Below, one piece after another: positions 1 through 6,528 of a stretch of 7,154 bases of DNA; the stretch's first letter is position 1, and every line of letters starts with the position of its first letter. The notes under the pieces were generated by a model. The model was not told the DNA's origin, made no database searches, and was given only the letters and a program-made list of their open reading frames with translations. The translations under genes were made by a program, and so were the position numbers. The stretch comes from Sulfurimonas sp. (GTDB lineage: Bacteria; Campylobacterota; Campylobacteria; Campylobacterales; Sulfurimonadaceae): NCBI GenBank assembly GCA_027066935.1, contig JAMOMX010000394.1:1-7154 (forward strand), given 5' to 3'.

Positions 1-114
1 AAATATGCCAAGCAACATACCGAAGAGCACTTTTCATTATCAGTAATGGCTGATCAATATAAGGTTAAATACCAAGAAATGGCAGGCGGTATTAATAAAA
101 TGCAAGAGGTTTAG
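1..114 (+). CDS. C-terminal end of a probable glycosyltransferase (5' part outside window)
   Basis: The first reading frame is open from the window edge to a TAG at 112-114 and gives 37 residues. The stretch EEHFSLSVMADQYKVKY, followed shortly by an M and a polar tail, resembles the last helix of GT-B glycosyltransferases (GT1/GT4 families). These commonly end in a pattern like 'h-FS-xxxhAxxYxxhY', where the C-terminal helix packs back on the N-terminal Rossmann domain. Such enzymes transfer a sugar from a nucleotide donor to a growing glycan or lipid-linked acceptor on the cytoplasmic side of the membrane. Catalytic residues lie outside the window, so donor and acceptor cannot be named. The next start codon is 77 bases downstream on the same strand, which fits a polysaccharide-synthesis operon. 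The family call rests on a short tail and is moderate. Confidence 0.55.
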   Translation, partial: KYAKQHTEEHFSLSVMADQYKVKYQEMAGGINKMQEV

Positions 115-191
115 TGTTATTTATCCAATAATAAATATCGCTTATCTCAATCCTCGAGATTATTTGTAAAATATTTGATAGCATTTTAGCT

Positions 192-269
192 ATGAAAATA
201 GTTAAACCCATCATGGATCTCTTATTTACCGCAGTACTCTCCATATTTCTGATCTTTATTCTTATGTGA
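192..269 (+). pseudogene. N-terminal stub of a membrane protein gene truncated by the IS5-like element
   Basis: An ATG at 192 opens 25 codons (MKIVKPIMDLLFTAVLSI, then five hydrophobic residues and LM). The frame ends at a TGA (267-269) made by the junction with the insertion-sequence terminal repeat. The peptide is a short basic head, an aspartate and one hydrophobic membrane segment. This is the usual look of the start of monotopic sugar-phosphate transferases (PglC/WcaJ-like, 'K-x-x-x-D-hhhs-hhhhhh'). It would fit the upstream glycosyltransferase remnant, but any small membrane protein could begin this way. No strong ribosome binding site is visible before the ATG. The downstream remainder is not found anywhere in the window, so the gene is lost rather than merely split. 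Real gene start: moderate confidence. Family: low confidence. Confidence 0.4.
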
Positions 270-281
270 GACCTTTGCACG
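267..281 (+). repeat. Left terminal inverted repeat of IS5-like copy 1
   Basis: TGAGACCTTTGCACG is the exact reverse complement of 734-748. The outermost T may belong to the flank; the core repeat starts with GAGACC, as in many IS5-family ends. The same end recurs at 6589 with C changed to T at the eleventh base. Confidence 0.85.
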
Positions 282-338
282 GATAACATAAATCCCATAA
301 AAATGAGAGAATAGGATTTTACCCGATAGGTTAGAACA

Positions 339-691
339 ATGGCTTGGAAAAACATAAAACAAAGAAGCTTCGCAGATGAGCTCGTTGAAGTGCATAGCGC
401 GGTTGAAGAACTTGACGATGTTCATGAATTGATCAACTGGGCAAGGATAGAGAAAACACCCAAGATAAAGAAGCGTCTTACAACGTAAAAAACGGCTCAG
501 ATGGTAAGCGTAAACCCACCTATGGATTCAAAGCACATATCAACGTAGAAGAAGATGGCTATATCAAGCGGTATGAGTTTACCGCAGGTAACGTCCATGA
601 CTCGCAAGTCTTTGACACACTCCTTACAGGAACAGAACAAGAAGTCTATGCCGACAGTGCCTACAAGAGCAAAAACAGTCATTTTTTTTAA
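339..691 (+). pseudogene. IS5-like transposase, internal-deletion remnant
   Basis: The ATG at 339 opens MAWKNIKQRSFADELVEVHS and reads on through HELINWARIE (codon 38, ending at 452). The frame then runs into a stop at 484-486. From 455 the continuation of a transposase is visible in another frame: NTQDKEASYNVKNGSDGKR, then TYGFKAHINV, AGNVHDSQVF and VYADSAYKS, ending at TAA 689-691. The VYADSAY motif is the region around the second catalytic aspartate of IS5-family DDE transposases. The part between (roughly 110 residues, including the helix-turn-helix and the first aspartate) and the C-terminal region with the glutamate are missing. The product is certainly inactive. The retained first 38 codons are nearly identical to the downstream copy at 6661. 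Confidence 0.85.
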
Positions 692-733
692 AAAACTGAC
701 TCAATCATCAGGCTAACTTGGAAAGAGATCATT

Positions 734-748
734 CGTGCAAAGGTCTCA
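734..748 (-). repeat. Right terminal inverted repeat of IS5-like copy 1
   Basis: CGTGCAAAGGTCTCA on the plus strand is the perfect inverse of 267-281. The codons of the truncated beta-helix gene begin immediately after it, at 749. Confidence 0.85.
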
Positions 749-1279
749 GATAGTAATATTATTTTTGACTCAGCACAAGCTATGGTAGTAGGTGCTAAAG
801 ATAAATTTAGCTAGTCATTGGGATATTTAGAAATTACTAATAATATACTTTATGATACAGGATCGTTCGTTGAAACAGGTGATAGCTATGGTGCAGTTAT
901 GCTCTGGGAGACTTTAGATGTACAGTTTGAAAATAATACTATTGTCGATGCACGAGTGAGAAGCATATGGGGTAAAAAGACTATTTTGAATCTATTTTTT
1001 AGAAAAAATGTGATTATTGGTAGTACCTCTCCTTCTAGTGAGGCACCAAGTCAAACTAGTTTTAATTATAACTACTATTACAATACTGCTTCAAGTGGAT
1101 ATGCATCTGGAGCTAACGATGTAGTATTTGCCACAAATACTCAAACCAAAATAAGCGACTACACCTTTACCTATGAGAGGTTTACAAAAGTACCAAAACA
1201 GAAAATACTCAAAGGTATCATCACAACAAAAGAGAGTCCACATTATAAAAAAGCTGGTAGCAATATAATGGTCAAATGA
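749..1279 (+). pseudogene. C-terminal remnant of a third beta-helix lipoprotein paralogue
   Basis: Reading from the insertion-sequence edge gives DSNIIFDSAQAMVVGAKDKFS, then TAG (812-814), then SLGYLEITNNILYDTGSF and on to a TGA at 1277-1279. It aligns with residues 602-777 of the intact gene at 1463 (for example DSNVVFD / DSNIIFD, LVDNIFYNI / ITNNILYDT, LLMKNNTI / VQFENNTI) and is the same length, 177 codons with the stop. It ends in the same 41-residue tail (SDYTFTYERFTKVPKQ...NIMVK) as both intact copies, whereas its beta-helix part is distinct from both. The 5' three quarters of the gene were lost at the insertion-sequence junction, and the TAG shows further decay. A TTG at 818 could open a 153-residue frame, but there is no sign that it is used. 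The terminal part lies inside the large direct repeat shared with the next gene. Confidence 0.85.
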
Positions 1280-2480
1280 ATAATCATAAATTATGATGTA
1301 AGTGTATAAAAGCTTCCCCTATTACCTTTCATCTGATTTTTTATTTTTAAAAAAAAACTATGGTAACTTTGCTTTCATCATGTCTACTTATAGCTCAAAT
1401 ATTAAAAATAATAAGGTATAGGTAGCATCAATGCTGCAGGATTAAAAAGAGGATCTCCCCCCATGAAAAAATATTCTTTTGTTATAGCAATAATAATGTC
1501 ATCGCTAATAGGTTGTGGAGGTGATAAAGATTCATCATCATTAAATTTAGCCCAAGTAGCAATTGAAAAAATTGAGGCCTATGCTGATGCTTCTAATCAT
1601 ACGTCGATACCAGTCCTTGAAGATTATATTAAAGCAGGTGTTACAGGCGTTGATAATAATAATGTGGGTAAAATTAATGATGCAGTAAAAGATATTGGCG
1701 CAGAAAATGTAGATACCCTCGAAGAGATACAAGCCTTAGTAGATCAATTAACGACTAAGGTAGACGCAGACACAACCATCCCCATTATCACACTCAAAGG
1801 CAAGACCACAATTTCACTCACGGTAGGTGATACCTATACAGAGTTTGGAGCAACAGCAATAGATGATATTGATGGAAATATCTCCGCTAAAATCAAAGTA
1901 ATATCTAATGTAAATATGAACAAAAAAGGGACTTATGAAGTTACCTATAATGTTTCAGATCTAGCTGGAAACAAGGCAGAAGAAAGAAAAAGAACTGTAA
2001 TAATAAACTCTCCACCCGAAGAAATAACAAACAGAATGCCAATAGCTTCAGCGGTACGAATAAATGGAGTGGCAAAAATAGGAGCAACGCTTACACTCAG
2101 CTACACTTTTAATGACATCGATGGAGATAGTGAAGGTGCAAGTATCATAGCTTGGAGCACTCCAAGCAAAGAGCTTCAAAGAGGCACGAGTAAAACGTTT
2201 ACAATACCTAAAGGCTACGAAGGAGACAGCATAGGCGCTTGGATACATCCAGTGGACTCTAAAGGGCTAGAATCCAATATAGCTTATGAGGCGAGTAATA
2301 ACATGCTAACAATAGAGTCAAGTATTACAAACCCAGACTCTCTATATCTGGAAGAGGTACATATACCTAAATATGATATTAATAATCCAACCCATGTGCT
2401 AATAACAACAAGCAATGAAATGTGGACTTCATCAGTACTAAATGATCCAAACTATAAGCATTTTTATGTTGCACCAGGTA
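1154..2480 (+). repeat. Large direct repeat, copy 1 (tail + leader + N-terminal half of gene)
   Basis: This block matches 3671-4997 at a constant offset of 2,517 bases. Aligned by eye it is identical from 1154 to 2247 (1,094 bp). Differences then appear at 2248, 2296, 2302, 2360, 2371 and 2476, after which the copies diverge. It contains the last 41 codons of one gene, the 183-bp intergenic leader and the first 339 codons of the next. Only 2360 changes an amino acid (His300 to Asn). Confidence 0.95.
1422..1437 (+). promoter_or_regulatory. Leader hairpin upstream of the first intact lipoprotein gene
   Basis: GTAGCAT (1422-1428) can pair with ATGCTGC (1431-1437), with one G-T wobble. The stem ends about 10 bases before the ribosome binding site AAGAGGA (1447-1453), which is 9 bases from the ATG at 1463. 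The same structure occurs before the second gene at 3939-3954, but only because the whole leader is duplicated, so there is no independent conservation. A role in mRNA stability or translation is possible; no known riboswitch was recognised. Confidence 0.3.
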
Positions 2481-3796
2481 CTTACGGTGACGCTACAAAA
2501 AGTCATTATGATCCTATTTATAAAGTATTAACAACTAGCGGGACGGAAGAAGATAGAAGAACTATTAGTCTTTATAACGGTAATGATACCCATCCTGCCT
2601 CTCTACCTGATGATCAAGTGGCCAATGTGGCTTTTCGTTTAACAGGAGCTAGTTACTGGACAATAGACCGGATGGCAAACTTAGATCGTAATACAAAATG
2701 GTCATTAGCTATGAAGTTAAGTTCCAACAATAATATCATCAATAAGTGGCATTTAAGAAATCATGGCTATGGTGTTACTCTGCAGTCAGGTAGTAGTTAC
2801 AATACGATACAAAATAGCTATATCAATCACGCCACAGATAGCTCTAGAAGAAGTCATGATGCTATTGGCTTGCAGGCTGCTATTGATAATAAGGGTACCC
2901 CATCAGTTGGAAATAAATTTATAAATAATGACATAAGAAATGCAACAGATGGCATACAGTTAACTTGGAACTATTCGGCCAATAGTAATTTTGAAGGAAC
3001 AATAATAGACTCTAATCGTATCTGGTTTGATCAAGATGCTTATGTTGATAGAGATGGTAAACAAGATCCAAATGGAGAGTATACCAATGCTGAAAACTTG
3101 ATGGACATAAAGGCTGGTTCTACAAATGCAAACAGCCCTGTTATAATTACAAATAACATTATGTGGGGACTTAAAACATCACACCCAGTAGGTCAAGATA
3201 ACAATCAGATACTTAGTTCAGGAACAGCTATTGTTTTTCATGGGGCATCACAAAATATCAGACTCGATAGTAATGTAGTTTTTGATGTGCAAACGGGGAT
3301 TAATATCGGACAGGACAAAGGGTTTGGAAATGGTGAAAATATCAAACTTGTAGATAATATTTTTTATAACATTAATAAAAGTAATCCTGAAGATTTTGAT
3401 TATATGTTAGCTATTGCCAACTTGAGTGCTAACAATCTTCTTATGAAAAACAATACCATCATCAGAAATTTTACCAGTAGCTCAGGCTCAGGTAATGCTA
3501 TATACACAAAAGCACCAAGTATCATAAAAAATAACCTTTTAATAGATACTAAAAATACCAATAATGCCACTGCAAGCACAGTGGAGGATAACTGGTTTTA
3601 TAATGCAAATGAAAACTTTACTACAGATAGCAATTCTCTCTTTTATGATAATGCTACTCAAGCTAGGATGAGCGACTACACCTTTACCTATGAGAGGTTT
3701 ACAAAAGTACCAAAACAGAAAATACTCAAAGGTATCATCACAACAAAAGAGAGTCCACATTATAAAAAAGCTGGTAGCAATATAATGGTCAAATGA
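1463..3796 (+). CDS. Surface/periplasmic lipoprotein with Ig-like domains and right-handed beta-helix (copy A)
   Basis: The 777-residue product is a lipoprotein. Its signal peptide MKKYSFVIAIIMSSLIGC has a lipobox LIGC with the acylated Cys at 18, and Gly at +2 suggests the outer membrane. Residues ~28-98 form a helical module (EAYAD...AGVTG...VDTLEEIQALVD) like those found in large marine surface proteins. Residues ~103-181 are a DUF5011-like Ig fold (ITLKG, GDTYTEFGATAIDDIDG, GTYEVTYNVSDLAGN). Residues ~191-283 are a second Ig-like domain (FNDIDGDSEG). Residues ~390-735 are Asn-rich beta-helix coils (NNNIINKWH, NTIQNSYIN, ITNNIMWG, LDSNVVFD) of pectate-lyase-like/NosD type. Last comes the 41-residue tail shared by the array. 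Such helices usually bind or cleave polysaccharide, but I could assign no catalytic residues. AAGAGGA at 1447-1453 supports the start. The next gene follows after 183 bases. Fold: confident. Activity: unknown. Confidence 0.9.
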   Translation: MKKYSFVIAIIMSSLIGCGGDKDSSSLNLAQVAIEKIEAYADASNHTSIPVLEDYIKAGVTGVDNNNVGKINDAVKDIGAENVDTLEEIQALVDQLTTKVDADTTIPIITLKGKTTISLTVGDTYTEFGATAIDDIDGNISAKIKVISNVNMNKKGTYEVTYNVSDLAGNKAEERKRTVIINSPPEEITNRMPIASAVRINGVAKIGATLTLSYTFNDIDGDSEGASIIAWSTPSKELQRGTSKTFTIPKGYEGDSIGAWIHPVDSKGLESNIAYEASNNMLTIESSITNPDSLYLEEVHIPKYDINNPTHVLITTSNEMWTSSVLNDPNYKHFYVAPGTYGDATKSHYDPIYKVLTTSGTEEDRRTISLYNGNDTHPASLPDDQVANVAFRLTGASYWTIDRMANLDRNTKWSLAMKLSSNNNIINKWHLRNHGYGVTLQSGSSYNTIQNSYINHATDSSRRSHDAIGLQAAIDNKGTPSVGNKFINNDIRNATDGIQLTWNYSANSNFEGTIIDSNRIWFDQDAYVDRDGKQDPNGEYTNAENLMDIKAGSTNANSPVIITNNIMWGLKTSHPVGQDNNQILSSGTAIVFHGASQNIRLDSNVVFDVQTGINIGQDKGFGNGENIKLVDNIFYNINKSNPEDFDYMLAIANLSANNLLMKNNTIIRNFTSSSGSGNAIYTKAPSIIKNNLLIDTKNTNNATASTVEDNWFYNANENFTTDSNSLFYDNATQARMSDYTFTYERFTKVPKQKILKGIITTKESPHYKKAGSNIMVK
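2481..3670 (+). other. Variable beta-helix cassette of copy A
   Basis: This segment encodes residues 340-736. It lies between the shared N-terminal half and the shared tail and differs strongly from the corresponding 1,238 bases of copy B (4998-6235). The proteins still align at landmarks such as SYWTIDRMANLDR, NTIQNSY, TDGIQL, DIKAGS/DFKVAS and NIMWG, so the segments are homologous but old in divergence compared with their near-identical flanks. Lengths differ by 16 codons. Confidence 0.85.
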
Positions 3797-4997
3797 ATAA
3801 TCATAAATTATGATGTAAGTGTATAAAAGCTTCCCCTATTACCTTTCATCTGATTTTTTATTTTTAAAAAAAAACTATGGTAACTTTGCTTTCATCATGT
3901 CTACTTATAGCTCAAATATTAAAAATAATAAGGTATAGGTAGCATCAATGCTGCAGGATTAAAAAGAGGATCTCCCCCCATGAAAAAATATTCTTTTGTT
4001 ATAGCAATAATAATGTCATCGCTAATAGGTTGTGGAGGTGATAAAGATTCATCATCATTAAATTTAGCCCAAGTAGCAATTGAAAAAATTGAGGCCTATG
4101 CTGATGCTTCTAATCATACGTCGATACCAGTCCTTGAAGATTATATTAAAGCAGGTGTTACAGGCGTTGATAATAATAATGTGGGTAAAATTAATGATGC
4201 AGTAAAAGATATTGGCGCAGAAAATGTAGATACCCTCGAAGAGATACAAGCCTTAGTAGATCAATTAACGACTAAGGTAGACGCAGACACAACCATCCCC
4301 ATTATCACACTCAAAGGCAAGACCACAATTTCACTCACGGTAGGTGATACCTATACAGAGTTTGGAGCAACAGCAATAGATGATATTGATGGAAATATCT
4401 CCGCTAAAATCAAAGTAATATCTAATGTAAATATGAACAAAAAAGGGACTTATGAAGTTACCTATAATGTTTCAGATCTAGCTGGAAACAAGGCAGAAGA
4501 AAGAAAAAGAACTGTAATAATAAACTCTCCACCCGAAGAAATAACAAACAGAATGCCAATAGCTTCAGCGGTACGAATAAATGGAGTGGCAAAAATAGGA
4601 GCAACGCTTACACTCAGCTACACTTTTAATGACATCGATGGAGATAGTGAAGGTGCAAGTATCATAGCTTGGAGCACTCCAAGCAAAGAGCTTCAAAGAG
4701 GCACGAGTAAAACGTTTACAATACCTAAAGGCTACGAAGGAGACAGCATAGGCGCTTGGATACACCCAGTGGACTCTAAAGGGCTAGAATCCAATATAGC
4801 TTATGAGGCGAGCAATAATATGCTAACAATAGAGTCAAGTATTACAAACCCAGACTCTCTATATCTGGAAGAGGTAAATATACCTAAGTATGATATTAAT
4901 AATCCAACCCATGTGCTAATAACAACAAGCAATGAAATGTGGACTTCATCAGTACTAAATGATCCAAACTATAAGCATTTTTATGTTGCACCCGGTA
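3671..4997 (+). repeat. Large direct repeat, copy 2 (tail + leader + N-terminal half of gene)
   Basis: Second copy of 1154-2480 at offset 2,517. It is identical over 3671-4764 and has six scattered differences to about 4997. The 183-bp spacer 3797-3979 is base-for-base the same as 1280-1462, including a run of nine adenines and the hairpin and ribosome binding site before the start codon. Identity across a non-coding spacer shows that the duplication, or a correction event, is recent. Confidence 0.95.
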
Positions 4998-6361
4998 AAT
5001 ACCAAAGTCGATATATCAATCTAACAGCAAGTGGGAGTAAAAACGATAGAAGAACTTTGAGTCTTCATAATGGCAATGATATGCATCCAGCGGCATTGCC
5101 TGATAATGAGGTTGCAAATGTTTACTTCCACCTTGCCAATGCGAGCTATTGGACGATAGATAGAATGGCAAACTTAGATCGTGGTGTTAGACCTTCAATG
5201 CGATTAATGGGAAGTAAACCTGGAAGCAAAAATGGTTCCAGTCATAATATTATAAATAGATGGCATGGGCGAAGTATGGGATATGGTATCACTATCTATC
5301 CATTCTCTAATTTCAATACAATACAAAATAGCTACTTTAATCTAGCAACCCCAGAAGGAATAATTACCGATAGTATCGGTCTAGCTTTGGCAAATGCAAA
5401 TACCCTAGACACAGTAACAGAGGGGACAAAAATAATTAATAATGACTTTAGAAATATGACTGATGGTATCCAGTTGGTTAAGAGCACATATATCGCCAAT
5501 GGAAACCCTTCTTATCCAAGTACAATTATCAATGGAAACAGAATATGGATGGATAAAGAGAGATATAGTGATGGCAACTATGCCAAAGATGGTTTTAGCA
5601 ATGATCCCAATTCTCAATACATGGTAGGTGCTGAAAATGCTCTAGACTTTAAAGTAGCATCAAATGATCCTCAAAAACCTGTTTTAGTAACAGACAATAT
5701 CATGTGGGGATACCGACAAGCAGATGATACAACACCTACCAATGCTGGTGGTGCAGGCACTGTTATCTCGATTACACGACATAGTTACAATCTTAAGATT
5801 AAAGGAAATATCATTTTTGATTCTCAATCTGGTATGGGTGCAACTCACTTCTACAGAGGTTCAGAGTTTTCAGATAATATTTTAGCTGATATGGGTCAGT
5901 ACAATCCACCAACTAGTGCCCATCCTAATGGCAGATATCCATACTCACTATACATCTCTGCTGCATTGGATATGTCAGATCCTTTAGGGGCTAAGTACAA
6001 CAATAACTCTTTTATTAGACAATATACAAACTCACTAACTGGTAGCGGCAGAACCATAAGTGTGCATCAAAACTCTCATGGAAATTTGATAGAAAACAAT
6101 CTATTTATAGATACCCAAGCGATGGGTGGTAGTATCAAAAATCATACTCGCAAAAATAGCTGGTATTACAATCAATCTGGAGTTAGGTTGGGTGGCACTG
6201 AAGTATTACTTTCTACATCAAGAGAAGCCAAAATGAGTGACTACACCTTTACCTATGAGAGGTTTACAAAAGTACCAAAACAGAAAACACTCAAAGGTAT
6301 CATCACAACAAAAGAGAGTCCACATTATAAAAAAGCTGGTAGTAATATAATGGTCAAATGA
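3980..6361 (+). CDS. Surface/periplasmic lipoprotein with Ig-like domains and right-handed beta-helix (copy B)
   Basis: This 793-residue paralogue has the same N-terminal 339 residues as copy A except His300 to Asn: lipobox Cys18, helical module, DUF5011-like Ig fold and second Ig-like domain. From residue 340 the beta-helix diverges. It carries Asn-rich turns (SHNIINRWH, NTIQNSYFN, IINNDFRN, TDGIQL, LVTDNIMWG, LKIKGNIIFD, NLIENNLFID) consistent with 10-13 coils. The distinct inserts (for example PNGRYPYSLYIS and the loop around YSDGNYAKDG) suggest a different ligand face. The last 41 residues (753-793) repeat the array tail with a single Ile to Thr change. The ribosome binding site AAGAGGA lies at 3964-3970. 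It follows copy A after 183 bases and ends the array. Export to the outer membrane and a polysaccharide-binding or lyase-like role are inferred from fold only; no catalytic residues were assigned. Confidence 0.9.
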   Translation: MKKYSFVIAIIMSSLIGCGGDKDSSSLNLAQVAIEKIEAYADASNHTSIPVLEDYIKAGVTGVDNNNVGKINDAVKDIGAENVDTLEEIQALVDQLTTKVDADTTIPIITLKGKTTISLTVGDTYTEFGATAIDDIDGNISAKIKVISNVNMNKKGTYEVTYNVSDLAGNKAEERKRTVIINSPPEEITNRMPIASAVRINGVAKIGATLTLSYTFNDIDGDSEGASIIAWSTPSKELQRGTSKTFTIPKGYEGDSIGAWIHPVDSKGLESNIAYEASNNMLTIESSITNPDSLYLEEVNIPKYDINNPTHVLITTSNEMWTSSVLNDPNYKHFYVAPGKYQSRYINLTASGSKNDRRTLSLHNGNDMHPAALPDNEVANVYFHLANASYWTIDRMANLDRGVRPSMRLMGSKPGSKNGSSHNIINRWHGRSMGYGITIYPFSNFNTIQNSYFNLATPEGIITDSIGLALANANTLDTVTEGTKIINNDFRNMTDGIQLVKSTYIANGNPSYPSTIINGNRIWMDKERYSDGNYAKDGFSNDPNSQYMVGAENALDFKVASNDPQKPVLVTDNIMWGYRQADDTTPTNAGGAGTVISITRHSYNLKIKGNIIFDSQSGMGATHFYRGSEFSDNILADMGQYNPPTSAHPNGRYPYSLYISAALDMSDPLGAKYNNNSFIRQYTNSLTGSGRTISVHQNSHGNLIENNLFIDTQAMGGSIKNHTRKNSWYYNQSGVRLGGTEVLLSTSREAKMSDYTFTYERFTKVPKQKTLKGIITTKESPHYKKAGSNIMVK

Positions 6362-6392
6362 ATAATCATAAATTATAATGTAAGTGTATAAA
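6236..6392 (+). repeat. Third copy of the constant 3' tail block
   Basis: These 157 bases match 1154-1310 and 3671-3827 with four substitutions. They cover the last 41 codons, the TGA and about 31 bases after it, including the small inverted repeat ATCATAA/TTATGAT just after the stop (imperfect here). The match fades after 6392. This copy is slightly diverged, whereas the two upstream copies are identical to each other. Confidence 0.9.
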
Positions 6393-6407
6393 GTAATCCC
6401 TGTTACC

Positions 6408-6457
6408 TAATCGTTCCTGAAAATTACCATGCCAGTACAGGTATATTTTTCTATTTG
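6408..6457 (+). repeat. Imperfect ~50-bp direct repeat in the downstream spacer, unit 1
   Basis: TAATCGTTCCTGAAAATTAC starts a block that recurs at 6529-6578 (TAGTCATTCCTGAAGATTAC), 121 bases later. Both units continue with a similar CCA...AG-ACAG core and end in a T-rich run. No gene is visible in the 227-bp spacer between copy B and the next insertion sequence. Confidence 0.6.
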
Positions 6458-6528
6458 GTCAGATACCCACTAAAAAATAGACTTATCAAAGAATTAAAAC
6501 AGTAGACACAATAAACCACTTCAATAGT

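Larger units (their letters stand above)
267..748 (+). mobile_element. Internally deleted IS5-like element with both terminal inverted repeats
   Basis: The element is bounded by perfect 15-bp inverted repeats, TGAGACCTTTGCACG at 267-281 and its reverse complement at 734-748. Inside are the leader and first 38 codons of a transposase, then a deletion fusion, then a piece of the catalytic domain, then about 55 bases of non-coding right end. At 482 bp it is far below the roughly 1-1.2 kb expected for this group, so it cannot make its own transposase but keeps the ends needed for mobilisation in trans. The first ~185 bases match the copy starting at 6588 almost exactly, apart from a few substitutions and a 1-base indel near the end. 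The flanking bases (TATG on the left, GATA on the right) do not form a target duplication. The two sides are halves of unrelated genes, suggesting a deletion next to the element. Confidence 0.85.

Noticed and set aside
497..682. Minus-strand 61-codon frame in the IS remnant
   Set aside because: It is the antisense shadow of the transposase catalytic fragment.
673..703. Imperfect AT-rich hairpin around 677-702 near the right end of IS copy 1
   Set aside because: It is mostly a T-run against an A-run with a mismatch, and lies in decayed element sequence. No function can be supported.
1336..1359. T/A-rich stem-like stretch in the spacer as an intrinsic terminator
   Set aside because: The stem would be almost entirely A-T with no GC-rich base, so it is not convincing. 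The same holds for the small ATCATAA/TTATGAT inverted repeat after each stop, which has no T-run.
1361..1376. Possible sigma-54 promoter (GG...GC) in the leader of the lipoprotein genes
   Set aside because: The GG and GC dinucleotides are only 7 bases apart, against the 10 required, and the surrounding consensus is absent.
1368..1395. Sigma-70-like TTGCTT and TATAGC pair
   Set aside because: The spacer is about 14 bases, too short for a normal promoter. In DNA this AT-rich, such hexamers are common, so no promoter is called.
1547..1732. Minus-strand open frames repeated identically at 1547-1732 and 4064-4249, and at 2048-2248 and 4565-4765
   Set aside because: They are duplicated only because the plus-strand genes are duplicated. 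They lie antisense inside strong coding regions and have no recognisable domain.
1280..3979. CRISPR array or diversity-generating retroelement as the source of the variable middle
   Set aside because: There are no short regularly spaced repeats, no reverse transcriptase and no template repeat with adenine-specific changes. The middles differ over about 1.2 kb, including insertions and deletions, which fits recombination or old divergence.
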